64,000 bases of DNA from Chelydra serpentina (GCA_037349315.1 JBAIAC010000024.1:32971501-33035500), one strand, 5' to 3'. Shown: positions 21,825 to 33,340, counted from the stretch's first letter. Notes: generated by a model not told the origin, from the sequence alone. A program made the numbers and translations.

Positions 21825-23165
21825 TCATAAATTCCAGGGCAAGAAGGGTCCGTCATGATAATTTAGTCTGACTCTGACCTCCTGTCTAATACAGGCCATA
21901 AAACTTCCCCAAAATAATTTCTAGAATGTGTCTTTTTAGGAAAAAAAATACAATCTTAATTTTAAAATTGTCAGGGATGGAGAATCCACCACAACCCTGG
22001 TACACTTGTTCCAGTGGTTAATTACTCTCACCATTACAAATGTATGCCTTGTTTCCAGTCTGAATTAGATTGTGTTATACCTTTCTCGGCTAGATTGAAA
22101 AGCCCATTGTTAACTATTTATTCCCCAGGTAGGTACTTATAAACTGAGATCAAGTCACCCTTTAACCTCTTTGTTAAGATACCCGGGGCTCTTCTCTGAA
22201 CCCTCTCCAATTTATCAACATCCTTCTTGAATTGTGGGCACCAGAATTGAACCCAAGATTCCAGCAGTGGTTGCACCAATGCCAAATGTAGAGGTAAAAT
22301 AACCACTGTACTGATAATCAAGATCTCCTGTTTATGCATCTCAGGACCATATTTGCATTTTTTTTTAGGCCACAGCATCACACTGGGAACTTATGTTCAG
22401 TTGATGATCAACTATGACTCCCAAATATTTTTCACCGTCACTGCTTCCCAAAATAAAATCCCATATGCTGTAAGTATGGCCTACTTTTTTTGTTCCTAGC
22501 GATATATATTTACATTTAGCCATATTAAAACACATTGTTTGCCGCACCCAGTTTACCAAGCTATCCAGATTTAGCGACCTGTCTCCTTAATTATTTACCA
22601 CTCTTCCAATTTTGTATCCTCTGCAAACTTTATCAATGATGATTTTGTTTTCTTTCAGGTCACTAATAAAAATATTATAGCATAGGGCCAAGAATCAATC
22701 CCTTCAGGACCCCTCTAGCAACACATCTGCATGATAATGATTCCTCATTTACAATTATATTTTGAGACCTATCAGACAGTTTTTAACCCATTTAATGTGT
22801 GCCATGTTAATTTTATATTCTATTTTTTATTAAAATGACATGCAGTACCAAAGCAAACACCTTACAGAAGCCTAAGAATATTAGATCAATACGATTACCT
22901 TTATGAGCCAAACTTGTCATCTCATCCAAAAAAAGATATCCAGTTAGTTTGACAGAATCAATTTTCCATAAACAAGTTGATTTCCATTAATGACATTATT
23001 CTCCTTTAATTCTTCATTAATCAAGTCCTGTATTAGCTGCTCCGTTACCTTGCCAAGGATCAGTGTCATGCTAACCTGCCTATAATTACCTCGATTACCC
23101 TGAGGCTGTTTACCTTTTTAAAAAAATGGTACAACATTAGCTTATACCAGAGACTATAATTCACA
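21825..23165 (-). mobile_element. CR1 LINE fragment (minus)
   Basis: The 3' UTR end lies near 21825 and RT sequence runs up to about 23165. On the minus strand: KCKYISLGTKKVGHTYS and KYLGVIVDHQLNISSQCDAV (22559-22365), then VQFWCPQFKKDVDKLERVQR (22381-22118). Upstream (22600-23160), the antisense of LTGVPKGL-type, IKFADD-type and SLTSVPGKI-type CR1 regions can be followed at DNA level (for example aatttatcaacatccttctt; taccttgccaaggatcagtg). Many stops. Confidence 0.9.
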
Positions 23166-23429
23166 GTCGAACATTTCCACTTCAAATCCAGTTTGGTTGG
23201 TTGGTTTTTTCTGTACTAGACTTGCTATTATCCTTAACAACTTTGCATGGATAAAGAATAACTATGGATTCCCTAGATATATCAATAAGTATTAAGAATT
23301 AGACTGTATATCATCTTAGAACACAAAGAATTGCAAATATCCAATGTCCCTCTTATGTATCTACTCAGTTATACCTAGTGGTACTCCTTTTGTCTGTTAA
23401 AAATATGAATTTTGTTTGTTTTTCATTTT
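23166..23429. other. Unassigned AT-rich sequence
   Basis: Nothing recognised. Confidence 0.4.
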
Positions 23430-23690
23430 ATTTCAAATTTTATTTATACGTCATTTTTTCCAGTCAGGAGGGCCAACGGGCCCTGCCTGGTACCAGAGGA
23501 GCCTGTGCCAAGATCCCCAGGTTTTAGGCTTTCTGCAGCCTGAACAAAGTTTATGCCTGTCAGTGACCCTCATGCACTGTCTCAAGTGTTTGGGGAAGGA
23601 ACATGTTAAAGATGGATGCTCCATTTGTCATGGTTTCAAGACCAGAAGAAGAAGCTGAGGGAGGAGCACTTCCATTACATCTTGGTGAAT
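23430..23690 (+). mobile_element. DIRS ORF1 fragment with cysteine motif
   Basis: An open segment encodes LMHCLKCLGKEHVKDGCSIC followed by HGFKTRRRS. The C-x2-C-x4-H-x4-C-x2-C arrangement followed by a basic stretch resembles the zinc-knuckle-like block near the start of DIRS ORF1, as at 20170. Upstream it is Gly/Pro-rich without other marks. Isolated fragment. Confidence 0.45.
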
Positions 23691-26600
23691 GTCATCAGCA
23701 TTGTCTAAGTAGGTGTTGTCACATTATGGAATTTGTTTTTTCAGTTTGATTTTTTAAAAACCGAGGAAACTACACATAGAGAAATTGCATTAAAATTGAA
23801 TTGTGCACTATACGTTGAAGGAGAAACAGTATGTTTTAAACTGCCCCATTCAAAAATCCAGGGAATACTTGTTATATTTATGTTAATACTTAGAAATTTT
23901 AAAAATGTCAATCATACATCTTGTATAAACATCGAAATAAATGCAAAAAACCTGGTGGTAGGAATTGTTCTTGATCACTGAACACTCGTTTTGGCATTGT
24001 TTCTACAAATGCTTGAAAAATGTCCTTCAGCTGTATACCATTGCTTCTGTGTATGTTTCCTGCCTTGTTGGCTGAGTTTTCTTCATGTACCCCTCATTGT
24101 TCAGAGGGGTGAAGCAGCTTTGCTCTTTTTCCCTCCTTTGAAAGTTTCTAGACTGTTTTCCAGAATCTGTCTTTGTCTTCCCAGTTTAGATGCCCTATGT
24201 AATGATAGTAGGAACTTTGGAGTGGAAACCAAAGCTACCGGTAGTGTTGTATGAAAGGAATCATTATGTAGTGAGCCTTAGCAGAAACATGTTGCTATGG
24301 CACTTGGAGCCAAGCAGGCAATCTAGCAACACCTGTGTGTACAGTTCTCAACAACAAGTTGTGTTTACTGTTATTTAAAAAGTCTCCAGGATCTCTTCTT
24401 CTGTTATAATAGCAAGTTGGCAATAGCTATTTATCCCTAACAAAGACAGAACAAGCAGAGAAAGGAGCTCCAATGCATATTTCCATGAGGAAGGATATGA
24501 TTTGATGCAAATACTCTCAAAATTCTTCTAGCTGGTTTGGAAGCAGACCAGCCTCTTAGCGCAAAGCAATATGTACATCATTGCAAAAGTTCTTTATCTG
24601 CTATAACTCTTCTAAAAAAATGTTTTTTGTTCCTGGAAGTTTAAAAAAAGAAAATGTATGTGATATTTCAGGAGAAACAATAAAAACAAAAGGCTCAGAT
24701 GGATCAGCCTAATTCTAAGACCAACTGCCAGTTTCTCCTTGCCCTGTAGAACATTCTGTTTCAGTTCCTTTCTGACCATGTTAAGCCAAGGACCTGCTCC
24801 CCATCAGAGCTGCATCCATTTAGGCCAGTTCCAGCATCCACTCCCCACTACAGATATTGGTTTCAGTTTGGACAGTGTTTCCGTATCATTTGGTTTGATC
24901 TTTTCCCTCATAGTTTTCCAGTGCTCTGGTTTGGCTCCTCACAACCCCAGCTTCCTTCAATGCTTATAGCTGCATGGCTGAAATAATCTGTGAGCTGTCC
25001 TTTTTTGAGGCAGGGAGGGATTCACAGCCATTGCAGCTCATGAGGGTCACTGGCCTCATCATTTTCTTAAGCATTGACAATCCCTAGTGCACTCAGCATG
25101 TTAATGTGAGCCTCAATGCTTTGCCATCAGAATCGCCTTTTCATCATGCTGTTTTCATGGTCTCAGTGCTTAAAAAGTTTCATATCTAAATCATTCACTT
25201 TGGCACCTTCTATGAATCATGAGATTCTGTTTCTATGTTCTTATTTCAGTCATATCTAGAAGAGAAGACACGAGACATGTTCAAGGGTGAAGTCCTTAGT
25301 TTATGTCTTTGTTCCCACAGAAAATGTGCAGATTCCCATGAGCTACCTTCCACTACTGCTTGGTAGCCAACTGGGACACTGAGAAAAAAATATTCTCTTG
25401 CTTTCAAAAAGTATGAGCTGTTTCTCCCGGCATCATATTTCCAAGCTGAAATTACTAGAAAGTGATGACTTTCAGATTCTTCTGTCACTTAGAACTGAAG
25501 TCATCCTCAGATCCTTTGGGGTTTAGTCACGTACGTAACCTGAGGGTTACGTTAGGTGAGCTTTTCTGGACTTAGGTAACTCAACTCATGACTCATCTTT
25601 GAATATGAATGTGCTAGTGCTGTCAAGCTGTTACTTCATTAGTATGTATCTAACTCTGAGAATTCAAACAAATGCTATCCTTAACCGCAGTGAAAGATAG
25701 TCTAATGGACTTTCTGTGTAGCCCTATGGATGAAACCTAGTTTTCACATTTTATGGTAATAGAGCTGTCCCATGCAAGTCCTCAGTACACATCTGTCTAT
25801 CAGGAATTATAAAGATTTGAGGATTTGTTTTCTCAGACTTTGCACTAATAGTTGTATCAAAAACAAAATAACCCACTAGTATTGTCAGAAAGACTGGAGG
25901 TATTTACTGATATTTGATAGTTCATTTAATTTGCAACAGAATCAGAACAATATTGATGTTTGTCTGCAGATGTTTTAGGGGTACTTGAAAGAAATGGTCT
26001 ATAGCTATTCCCTTCTTGACACCATTCCCATATAGTAACTGAGAATTAGTTTCATATTAGAACCTAGGTTCCATTTGTCAAATTGGGTAGACATTTACAT
26101 CTAGGTGAGATAGAGGCTTTTGCCCTCCTGAAGGATTTTCCTCTTCTGAACTAGATGTTCTTGGGGAGAATGCTCTTAAACTGGTCCTTAGCCTTCAGCT
26201 TTTATGTCTGGTATAGTCAAGTCTGCCATCTGGTCTAAGGCTTGAATTTTTACTAACACAGTGGAATATATTTCTTTTTACAAAATTAGTCTTCAGTACA
26301 GACCTTACATAGTCTGAAAATGAGAGCAATTTGATGACTATCCAAAAGTAAGAATGCAGTCAGCCCATGGGATCTTTAGAGGAGAGATAATTACTTACCT
26401 ATAATTCTCCATCTATGGAGATATTAGACTGGATTCTTAATCAGATTTGGGGGATGACAATAATGTTAGTGCTTTTTCTTTTCCTGATGGCCTCATCCTG
26501 CCATGTAAATACACCTTTTGTGTTTATTATATTTGGAATTTGCAGAGATCTGCTGCCTTCTCATCAAGGAATTGAAACAGAAAGTTCTATAGGGCCCTGA

Positions 26601-26706
26601 GGGACTGGCAATTGGTCTCAGAATGAAGACCTGTCTCTCAAAGGGTCAAACGTCTGTGGCAGCTGAGAAAGTTTTGGCCTGTTTCGTACTAGGCAGTTGA
26701 GATTTA
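23691..26706. other. Unassigned intergenic sequence, 3 kb
   Basis: No gene or clear element. A perfect 8-bp hairpin lies at 25533-25552, and gataattacttacctataat at 26376-26395 recalls the DIRS terminal hairpin; either might mark an old DIRS end, but this is weak. Confidence 0.4.
25533..25552. repeat. Perfect short inverted repeat
   Basis: ACGTAACC (25533-25540) and GGTTACGT (25545-25552) around tgag. The design (two GTAAC-type arms a few bases apart) resembles the AGTTAC/GTAACT hairpin in the DIRS terminus at 14083-14100. Confidence 0.6.
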
Positions 26707-26892
26707 GGGCTTGTCTATACTGCATGTTAAATCGGTGCAGCTGCAATCAATGCAGCAGCATCGATATAGGTCTGGTGAAGACGTGATGAGTCGATGGAAG
26801 TGTGCTCTCCCTTGGACTTCAGTACTCCATCTCCACGAGAGCTGGAAGGTAAGACATAGCACAGTGTAGACACCATGTTGGGTCGATATAAA
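26707..26892. mobile_element. Partial Harbinger-type MITE
   Basis: It begins agggcttgtctatactgcat like other MITEs here (compare gggctggtctacact at 6924) and includes a degenerate foldback around cagcagcatcgatatagg. It is cut by the element starting at 26894, and its right end is missing. Confidence 0.55.
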
Positions 26893-26893
26893 C

Positions 26894-27296
26894 CAGGGGT
26901 CTCAAACACGCGGTGGCCCGCGGAGTGCTTCCCTGCAGCCCGCCGGGCTCCCTGCACCCTCCCCGCCCTCCCCACCCCCCCGAGTTACTTTCTGAAGTTC
27001 CACCACCAGAACAGCTGTCTGGCGGCTTCGCGGTTTCTGGGAGGGAGGGGGGAGGAGCGGGAAGCGCGCGCACACCAGAACAGCTGTCTGGCGGCTTCGC
27101 AGTTTCTGGGAGGGAGGTGGGAGGAGCGGGGAGCCACGCGCTCAGGGGAGGAGGCGGAGAAGGGGCAGGGCTTAATCGAAGGGGTAGAGTGGGGCTGGGC
27201 CAGGGGCAGCGAGGGGGCGGGGTCATTGATGCGGCCCTCGGGCCAATGCACTAGTCCTCATGCGGCCCTCGTGGTAATTTGAGTTTGAGACCCCTG
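26894..27296. mobile_element. GC-rich hAT-like non-autonomous element with internal duplication
   Basis: Perfect 14-bp terminal inverted repeats, CAGGGGTCTCAAAC at the left and GTTTGAGACCCCTG at the right, of the CAGGGG type known in hAT/Charlie elements. Near both ends, variants of gcggcccgcgg/gcggccctcg occur. Inside is a tandem duplication of a 57-bp block (27005-27061 and 27074-27130) containing accagaacagctgtctggcg. No clean 8-bp duplication flanks it. Open frames on both strands here reflect high GC, not coding. Confidence 0.75.
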
Positions 27297-28145
27297 GTCT
27301 AGATCTTACACCTGTTCCTTAGTCCCTCTGCTAATTTTTATGGTTATTACAATGTTTAAAAATATTTTATCTTCCCTGTCGTTCTGAGACTGAATGATTT
27401 TTGCTTTGTAAAGTTCATTGATACCCTAATGAGCTTCCTAGGGATGTGGGAGCCCTTGATATTCTTAGGAAGTTTGCCAGATTATTTTGTAGGCCATATC
27501 ATCTCTTTAATACTGAATGCTGAGTCTCTGTCAACATTATCTTACACAGAGACCTGCAGAGCCATGTCAAAACCACCGTAGCAGGATGACAAAAAGTTGG
27601 CCAAGGTGGTGGCGTTGAGCAGTTTCCAAGGAAGGGGAGCCGAGAGAGTAGTGCGTAGACACTGAATTCCTGCAAATACTCCAACTCTCTGTGGATGCCC
27701 TTGCGTCTGAGAGGATTCCCTGCAGATCCTGAGACAGCTCTTGGTTTGAAAGGTAAAACTCTCCAACCATTATGTGGGAAGACAGCGGTATTAGGGCCAC
27801 AGAATTTTCTACCTAACTTCAGCTAACTTAACTTAACTTTTTTATCCCCCTTATGTCTGTTAAACATTAAAAATTTAATAAGCAATTTATAAGTTGCCTT
27901 TGTCAGGTGACATTATGGAAATTATCTGAATATCATTGCTAAGCCAGGTGAGCCATTTAAAAATGCAAATAACTTAAGATACCATGAATTTAGCTGATGA
28001 AGAGCAAACTTTATGTTGATTGATTTATTAGAATCTTTTGCTGATTAGTAATTGCCTCAAATATCATTTCTGAGATTTAAGCTATCATGTTTTTAATACC
28101 CAATCTGAACATATTTATGTATATCTATAAAATCTTTTATAAGCA
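27297..28145. other. Unassigned intergenic sequence
   Basis: Nothing recognised. Confidence 0.45.
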
Positions 28146-28262
28146 TAGAATCATAGGACTGGAAGGGACGTCGAGAGGTCATCTAGTTCAGTCCCCTGAA
28201 ATCATGTTATTGTTACATTATTAGTCCCAGCCTTCCAGCAGATAACAGAATGCCAGTTGCTG
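28146..28262 (-). mobile_element. CR1 3' end fragment (minus)
   Basis: catagaatcataggactgga, agggacgtcgagaggtcatc, tagttcagtcccctg: the standard CR1 3' end in antisense. Only about 115 bp are left. Confidence 0.85.
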
Positions 28263-29135
28263 AACATTTTTTGTTTTATAGGTACTAACACTTTGGATTT
28301 GTCTTTGTTAATATTGGTAATGACTTGATTTGTATGATGTTAGTTTCATTGATTTCCTTCAGTTGGGGATTTTTTTTTCCTGGACTTTATATTTTGAATC
28401 ACTGCAACATCAAAATGCCCTTGAGAAATGCTAAATTTCAACCTCAAAACCTTGACTTTACAATTATTTCAAGCAATGAGGCAAAGGGAATAATCATCAA
28501 GTTGGAAGGTTTTGAATCTCAATTTTGTCTCAAATTTGATTATGGTCTTAAGGATAAATATCCTACATGCAAGAGCCTATAGGAGCTGTCTAGAAGTTAA
28601 CCCCATTTAAAATGTTTCAATAATGAAAATATTCAGGTTCCCCTGAAAAATTCCCCTGAAAAATCAAATATTAGTTCATCAGAATATTGGGAATATCTAC
28701 AGATAGAGCAGTGTTTTAGCTCTCTCCATAATTTACTCATGGGGTGGGGCGAAGGGCAGAATAATGGATTGCTATTAAAGCAGATTGCCATTTCTAACAC
28801 TGCTACCTTCTTGAATGTAGTACTTTTTGATAACCATGTTTTATTATCACAAGTATGTTATCATCAGTACAGTGATGCTGAAAAGTGACCATTCTATGGG
28901 TATGGTACTACCAAAACTGCTGTGATTATACAAATTGCTAAATAGAGGTCAGAAGCAATACGCTTAATGCTTGTTACATAATTGGATTTTTAGAGTCTTT
29001 AATTCATAACAACTCCCTGTTTCTTGAAAGTGAGTATTATCTTCCTTAGGCAAAATGCAAGCATTCAATTTCTAATAAATCCAACATTTAATGACCCCAC
29101 TCTCTACGCTGATGTCCTTTCCCCTTATTAGTTTA
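28263..29135. other. Unassigned intergenic sequence
   Basis: No recognised repeat. An open frame at 28325-28582 has no motif and no codon signature that I trust. Confidence 0.45.
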
Positions 29136-29414
29136 TTTTATGACTTGTCTATACACAAAAGTTGTATCACTTTAATGATACTAATATAAGTACAACCCCG
29201 CTCGTGCTGATGCAGTTATACCTATATAAAGATCCTTTATAGATATCTATTCCTCTACAGAAAGTAAAATAAACCATTCCAGTGTAAAACACATATATAC
29301 TGATATAATTGCATCCTCACTAAGTGTTATACTAATTTAACCAAACAAGTTTTAAGAAAATTCTACCCCTAACCAGAATAGTTATACCAATATAAAAACT
29401 ATGTAGACTAGGCC
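29136..29414. mobile_element. Harbinger-type MITE, degenerate
   Basis: Left end acttgtctatacacaaaagt and right end reading gcctagtctacatagttttt on the other strand form diverged terminal inverted repeats with the TCTAC/TCTAT core of the local MITE family. TTA-like triplets flank it. Interior AT-rich, no coding. Confidence 0.6.
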
Positions 29415-30809
29415 TAATCTGTAGATCAGTTTACCACATGGCATGTGTTCACACAGATCTTATGAACATCCATGTGAACATGAACTTGCTGTTGTATTTA
29501 GCCCAAAAGGAGAACTGAGGTTATGAACATGTGATAGTGGTATTATAATACAAGTTTTAATATAACCTCAACTGCTACATTCACTAAAAGCAAATGTGGT
29601 AAACACAAAGAAGAAACAAGTATGAATACACTGTTTAGTGTATTGCCCATATAACACAGAGATTACAGTACCATGATTTTCCAAATGTTATTTAAAATTG
29701 CATATGGATTCACCATTTCTGCCTCTACCCTTGATATTGGAGAATTACACTAGGAGAGTGCCATTTTAGGCAAGACAGCTCTTCTCCCAGCAATAGGACA
29801 AAGTAGTAGGTAGTGACAATGCAATATTGTCTCCTGAACAAACAAATATATAACAATTGTAATTAAAGACTGCATCATCGTTGATATACAGAAGGGGGCC
29901 AAATTAAGGTTGCCTCCTGGCATTACCCAATTTGAGTGCTTGATTTTGCAATCATTACTTTTATTTTTAATGTAGGTTTTTCTATTTAACTTCCTACATC
30001 GTTTAAAAAGCAAAATGGAAACAGAGACATATTCCATCATGTGGAACCATATTTCATCTTCTGCATGAGTCATCAGCAGGGTGAATTCACAGCACAGAAC
30101 TCTACCACTTGAGCTAAAGGAGTAACTGGTAACAATAGTAAGCTGTTATCCTCTATGGACCAGCCACTAAAGAAGAACATATATATTTTGCCAGTGGTTT
30201 GTACAACTTTTTACTAGAGAACAGAGAGATGTTTGGAATCCTATCTGCATAGAAATCCGGCTTTCTGTTTCTGGCTTGGAGAGAGGGAAGTGGAGTGGAA
30301 TGTGTCCTAATAGTTATAGAGAGCACAAACAAATGCTTTAGATTTGTCACATTCATTCTGAAAGGAAGTGTAATTAAGGGAATGAGACTTCCCATATCAG
30401 AGATTTGGATTTTTCTCCCAACCTTGCCAGAAGTGACTTTGAGCAATCTCTGTGACCTCTGTAAAATGAGTGAATAATACTTGCTTGTCTCCTAAGGCAA
30501 GGGTATCGCATACTGCTTAATAGTAAGGGCTGTGAAGTGCACAGACTAGAACTCCTAGTTCCTTCTTGACTCCCAACGAATGCATCTTCCTCAAGTCAAG
30601 AAGGTGGGGTGGCAGTTCCTGGTGCTGCTGCCTTCTCTGTTCAGAACTCTGTGCCTACCATAACTGAGGCTTATTATGGGTCTGGAAGCATGCTCAGTGC
30701 ACCTGGTCATATAGTCAGAGCTCTACTGAGGGGGGCATGCTCAGTTCAATGGAATTTTCAGAGATTTTTAGCAGCTAGCTTCTAACAAGCTCTACTGAGC
30801 ATGACAAAT
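29415..30809. other. Unassigned intergenic sequence
   Basis: Nothing recognised. Open frames at 29750-30073 and 30153-30446 on the minus strand have no motifs. Confidence 0.45.
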
Positions 30810-31011
30810 TTGAACTCAAAATAAGACACAATTTCCTAGCAGTGAGGGTAATTTAAACATTGGAACAGCTTGCTGGGGAGGTGGTGGATTTACCATCGCG
30901 TGGAGTCTTTAAAAAAAAGATTAGATACCTTTCTTAAAAATATGCTTTAATCCAGTTTTGGACTAGATTGTTTTGGTGGTCCTTTCTGGCCTTGGAATCT
31001 AAGAATCCCCA
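30810..31011 (+). mobile_element. CR1 3' end fragment (plus)
   Basis: attggaacagcttgctgggg, aggtggtggatttaccatcg, ttaaaaaaaagattagatac and ggtcctttctggccttggaa: the end of CR1 ORF2 and its 3' UTR, diverged. Confidence 0.85.
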
Positions 31012-31080
31012 ATTCTGCTCTTTCCTTCATGGGCCATGGGTAAAGAGGATTGCCCGAAGTGCCGTCAGCGTGCTCAGAAC

Positions 31081-31151
31081 CAGGGCTGGCGCTTCCACTA
31101 GGTGACCCTAGGTGGTCGCCAAGGGCGGCAAAAACCCTGGCGCCGCTACTG
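31081..31151. mobile_element. hAT-type element, 71 bp, with exact 8-bp duplication
   Basis: CAGGGCTGGCGC at the left and CAGTAGCGGCGCC read inward from the right. The 8-mer ctcagaac flanks both sides (31073-31080 and 31152-31159). Interior tgaccctaggtggtcgccaa is shared in type with the larger element at 34143. Extreme internal deletion product. Confidence 0.85.
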
Positions 31152-31302
31152 CTCAGAACACTTGCAGCTCTTGCATTAAGACAATAGCTGTTATCAAATA
31201 TCATGTATCAGGGCTTCAGCCAGCACCTTCAGTGGTCAGGAAGGAATATTTTTCTCAGATGCATGGTTGGCCAAATGTATTTGGGGTGGGAGGGAGTTTA
31301 TT

Positions 31303-31529
31303 TCCTTTGACGCATCTAGAATCTGCCCGCCTACCATTCTCAATCCGATTCTTCCTCAGTAGCAATCCTATTTCTTTTATTTGATCTAAAAATTGCACTA
31401 CTAGTAACCCTACCATGAGCTATTCAACTCCCCTCACCAACGTACACCTGAGCTTTCATCATCCTACTAATTCTAACATTAGGCCTTATTTATGAATGAA
31501 TTCAAGGAGGCCTAGAATGAGTAAAATAG
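31303..31529 (+). pseudogene. ND3: ND3 C-terminal part (mitochondrial pseudogene)
   Basis: NADH dehydrogenase subunit 3 fragment, the C-terminal two transmembrane helices. An inserted base is seen near 31315 (gacgcatctagaa), a nuclear-type mutation. The extra nucleotide at ctcagtagc (31357-31358) is at the known ND3 site where turtles and many birds carry one untranslated base, so it is probably inherited from the mitochondrion. Confidence 0.93.
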
Positions 31530-31595
31530 GTAACTAGTCTAATATAAGACAACTAATTTGGACTTAGTTAATCATGATTAAATCTCACGGTTACC
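31529..31595 (+). pseudogene. trnR: tRNA-Arg (mitochondrial, nuclear relic)
   Basis: Sixty-seven nt with acceptor arms ggtaac and gttacc. The anticodon stem ACTAA/TTAGT (31552-31556, 31564-31568) encloses the loop TTTGGAC. The anticodon would be TGG, where mitochondrial tRNA-Arg has TCG, so one base change has occurred. Not expected to function in the nucleus. Confidence 0.88.
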
Positions 31596-31598
31596 CAA

Positions 31599-31781
31599 TG
31601 ACACCAGCTGACACGATTCCTCAATGACTCATTTCCCCAATGACATTTCAGCTACTACTCTGCCTTCAGCAGCAGCATTACAGGTCTCTCGCTACATCGA
31701 ACTCATCTAATTTCAACTTTATTATGCTTATAAGGTATAATACTATCTCTACTTATTGCTTTATCAGTCTGATCAATTCAA
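31599..31781 (+). pseudogene. ND4L: ND4L N-terminal part with 42-bp interruption
   Basis: An ATG-ACA-CCA start at 31599 is separated from the continuation (acatttcagctactactctg) by about 42 bp. The 10-mer cccaatgaca occurs on both sides (31594-31603 and 31636-31645), pointing to an insertion or duplication by slippage. The frame then reads through ND4L helix residues to about 31781. Confidence 0.8.
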
Positions 31782-32249
31782 CACCGGATGGTGCAGACCA
31801 GTGCTCTGAGGTGATATAGGGAAGTCACTTTTTTAAGTAGCTGGCTGGTGTATATTGTATTCCTAGTCATGCTATGTCTACACTACAAAGTTTGATCAAT
31901 GCAAGTTATGTTGACATACAGCCGCTGACTCCTGCATATGGCCCAGGCACACACACACTTGAGTACTTGTATCGACACTGCACATACTCACTACAAGTGC
32001 TTATGTTAATGTAGTATGCAATGCACTGTGGGTAGGTGTCCCAGTGTATCCTGCGATGCTGTCGGCTCCATGTTTTTTGGGATATTAGCAATTAGTCCAG
32101 AGATTTCTGGGACCTAGGGGTCAAATTGCCACCCTCTCTCTTTTTCCATCCAATAATGCTTTCCACATCCCATAATTTTCACATCTTTTTGAAAACTCTC
32201 ACAGTCCCGTGTGCTGCTTTTTGGTCTCTGCCATCTCTCTGGCAGAAGC

Positions 32250-33340
32250 ATGGACCCTGTGCAGCTCAACACGATTCTCATTAACTTGATTGTACAGAAC
32301 ACGACTCTCCTGTATTTGCAGAACATGAACAAGTGCTTGTACAGTCAGTATGGTGATGAGGAAGATGCATAAATCTTCAAACACAATAACCGGATACTGC
32401 TGGATACAGTGGGGGAAAAAATGCCAGGTTGCTGCACTTGTCATGAAGCAGCTTCACTTCTGGGCCCAAGAAATGTACACTGATTGGTAGGGACACATCA
32501 TAATGCAGGTTTGGGATGATTAGCAGTTGCTGTTGAACCTTTGGATATGAAGGGCTGCATCTCTGGATCTGTCTACTAAGCTCACCCCAGATCTCCAGTA
32601 CAGGAACACCAGAATGAGAGTTTCACAGACAGTGGAGAAGCAAGTTGCAGTCATGCTCTGGAAACTAACAATGCCAGATTGCTCTCGGTCAGTGGATAAT
32701 CAGTTTGGAGTTGGGAAAATGCACAATGGGATCCATTGTCATCCAAGTGTATGAGTCCATCAAGCATCTCCCACTACACAGGACTGTGACTCTGTGTAAG
32801 GTACAGGAAATAGTGGATGGATTTGCAGCAATGAGGTTTCTGAACTGCGATGGGGCAATAGACAGCATGAATAGCCCTATTCTGGTGTCAGTTCACCTTG
32901 CTGCGGAGTACATTAACAGAAAGATATACTTTCCCATGGTTATGCAAGTGCTAATGGTGCTTCACTGATGATATTTTGGCCTGGTCAGGAAGGGGCATGA
33001 CACTTGGATCATTAAGAACACAGGATTTTTCAAAACATGCAAACAGGGACATTCTTCCCCAACTAGTGGATTATCATTAACAGAGTAAAAATACCAGTAG
33101 TGATTCAGGGGACCCACTCTACCCCCGACTCATGAAACCTTGCACTGCCACAGGGATAGCAGCAAAAAAAGATATAACTACCAGCTCAGCAGGTGCAGAA
33201 TGACGGTTGAATGTGCTTGGTAGATTGAAGGGTCACTGACACTGTTGGTTCATTAGACTGGATCTCAGTGAGGAAAACATCCCCTTGGTTATAGCTGCAT
33301 TTTGGGGATTGCACAGTATCTGTGAGACAAAAGCTACGGT
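32250..33340 (+). pseudogene. Harbinger transposase (HARBI1-like DDE nuclease), broken
   Basis: The transposase would cut the element out and rejoin it at TWA sites. ATG at 32250 opens DPVQLNTILINLIVQNTTLL, the N-terminus. Further on, in shifting frames: VQEIVDGFAAMRFLNCDGAI with DSMNSPIL (first Asp of DDE region; the usual Gly-Gly-Ala-Ile-Asp-Gly is altered), AAEYINRKIYFPMVMQV, then IIKNTGFFKTCKQG, SKKRYNYQLSRCRMTVE and SEENIPLVIAA-type sequence near 33270. Multiple stops and shifts. The order of motifs matches vertebrate Harbinger nucleases. Confidence 0.8.

Larger units (their letters stand above)
31303..31781 (+). mobile_element. NUMT: nuclear copy of mitochondrial ND3 - tRNA-Arg - ND4L
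   Basis: Read with the vertebrate mitochondrial code, ND3 runs ESARLPFSIRFFL, then after one extra base VAILFLLFDLKIALLLVTLP and later LTLGLIYEWIQGGLEWVK with stop TAG at 31527-31529. A tRNA-Arg relic follows (31529-31595), then ND4L residues HFSYYSAFSSSITGLSLHRT, HLISTLLCL-type and FIALSVWSIQ. Gene order equals that of vertebrate mtDNA. Ends are abrupt: at the left the match begins about 31303 (ctttgac), at the right it stops after caattcaa about 31781. TGA codons for Trp prove mitochondrial origin. Confidence 0.95.

Noticed and set aside
26819..27282. Long GC-rich open frames on both strands
   Set aside because: They lie in a non-autonomous element with perfect inverted ends and a tandem duplication. 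No protein motif is visible and both strands are equally open.
26894..27296. Claim of an 8-bp target duplication for the CAGGGG element
   Set aside because: Flanks gtcgatat and gtctagat are only partly alike and are offset from the left end by four bases, so I do not call a duplication.
31112..31384. 90-codon open frame on plus as a novel gene
   Set aside because: It joins a 71-bp hAT-type element, unassigned DNA and the start of the NUMT; the last residues are ND3 up to the extra nucleotide.
31529..31595. Functional tRNA gene
   Set aside because: Mitochondrial form within a NUMT, with an altered anticodon and no nuclear promoter boxes seen.
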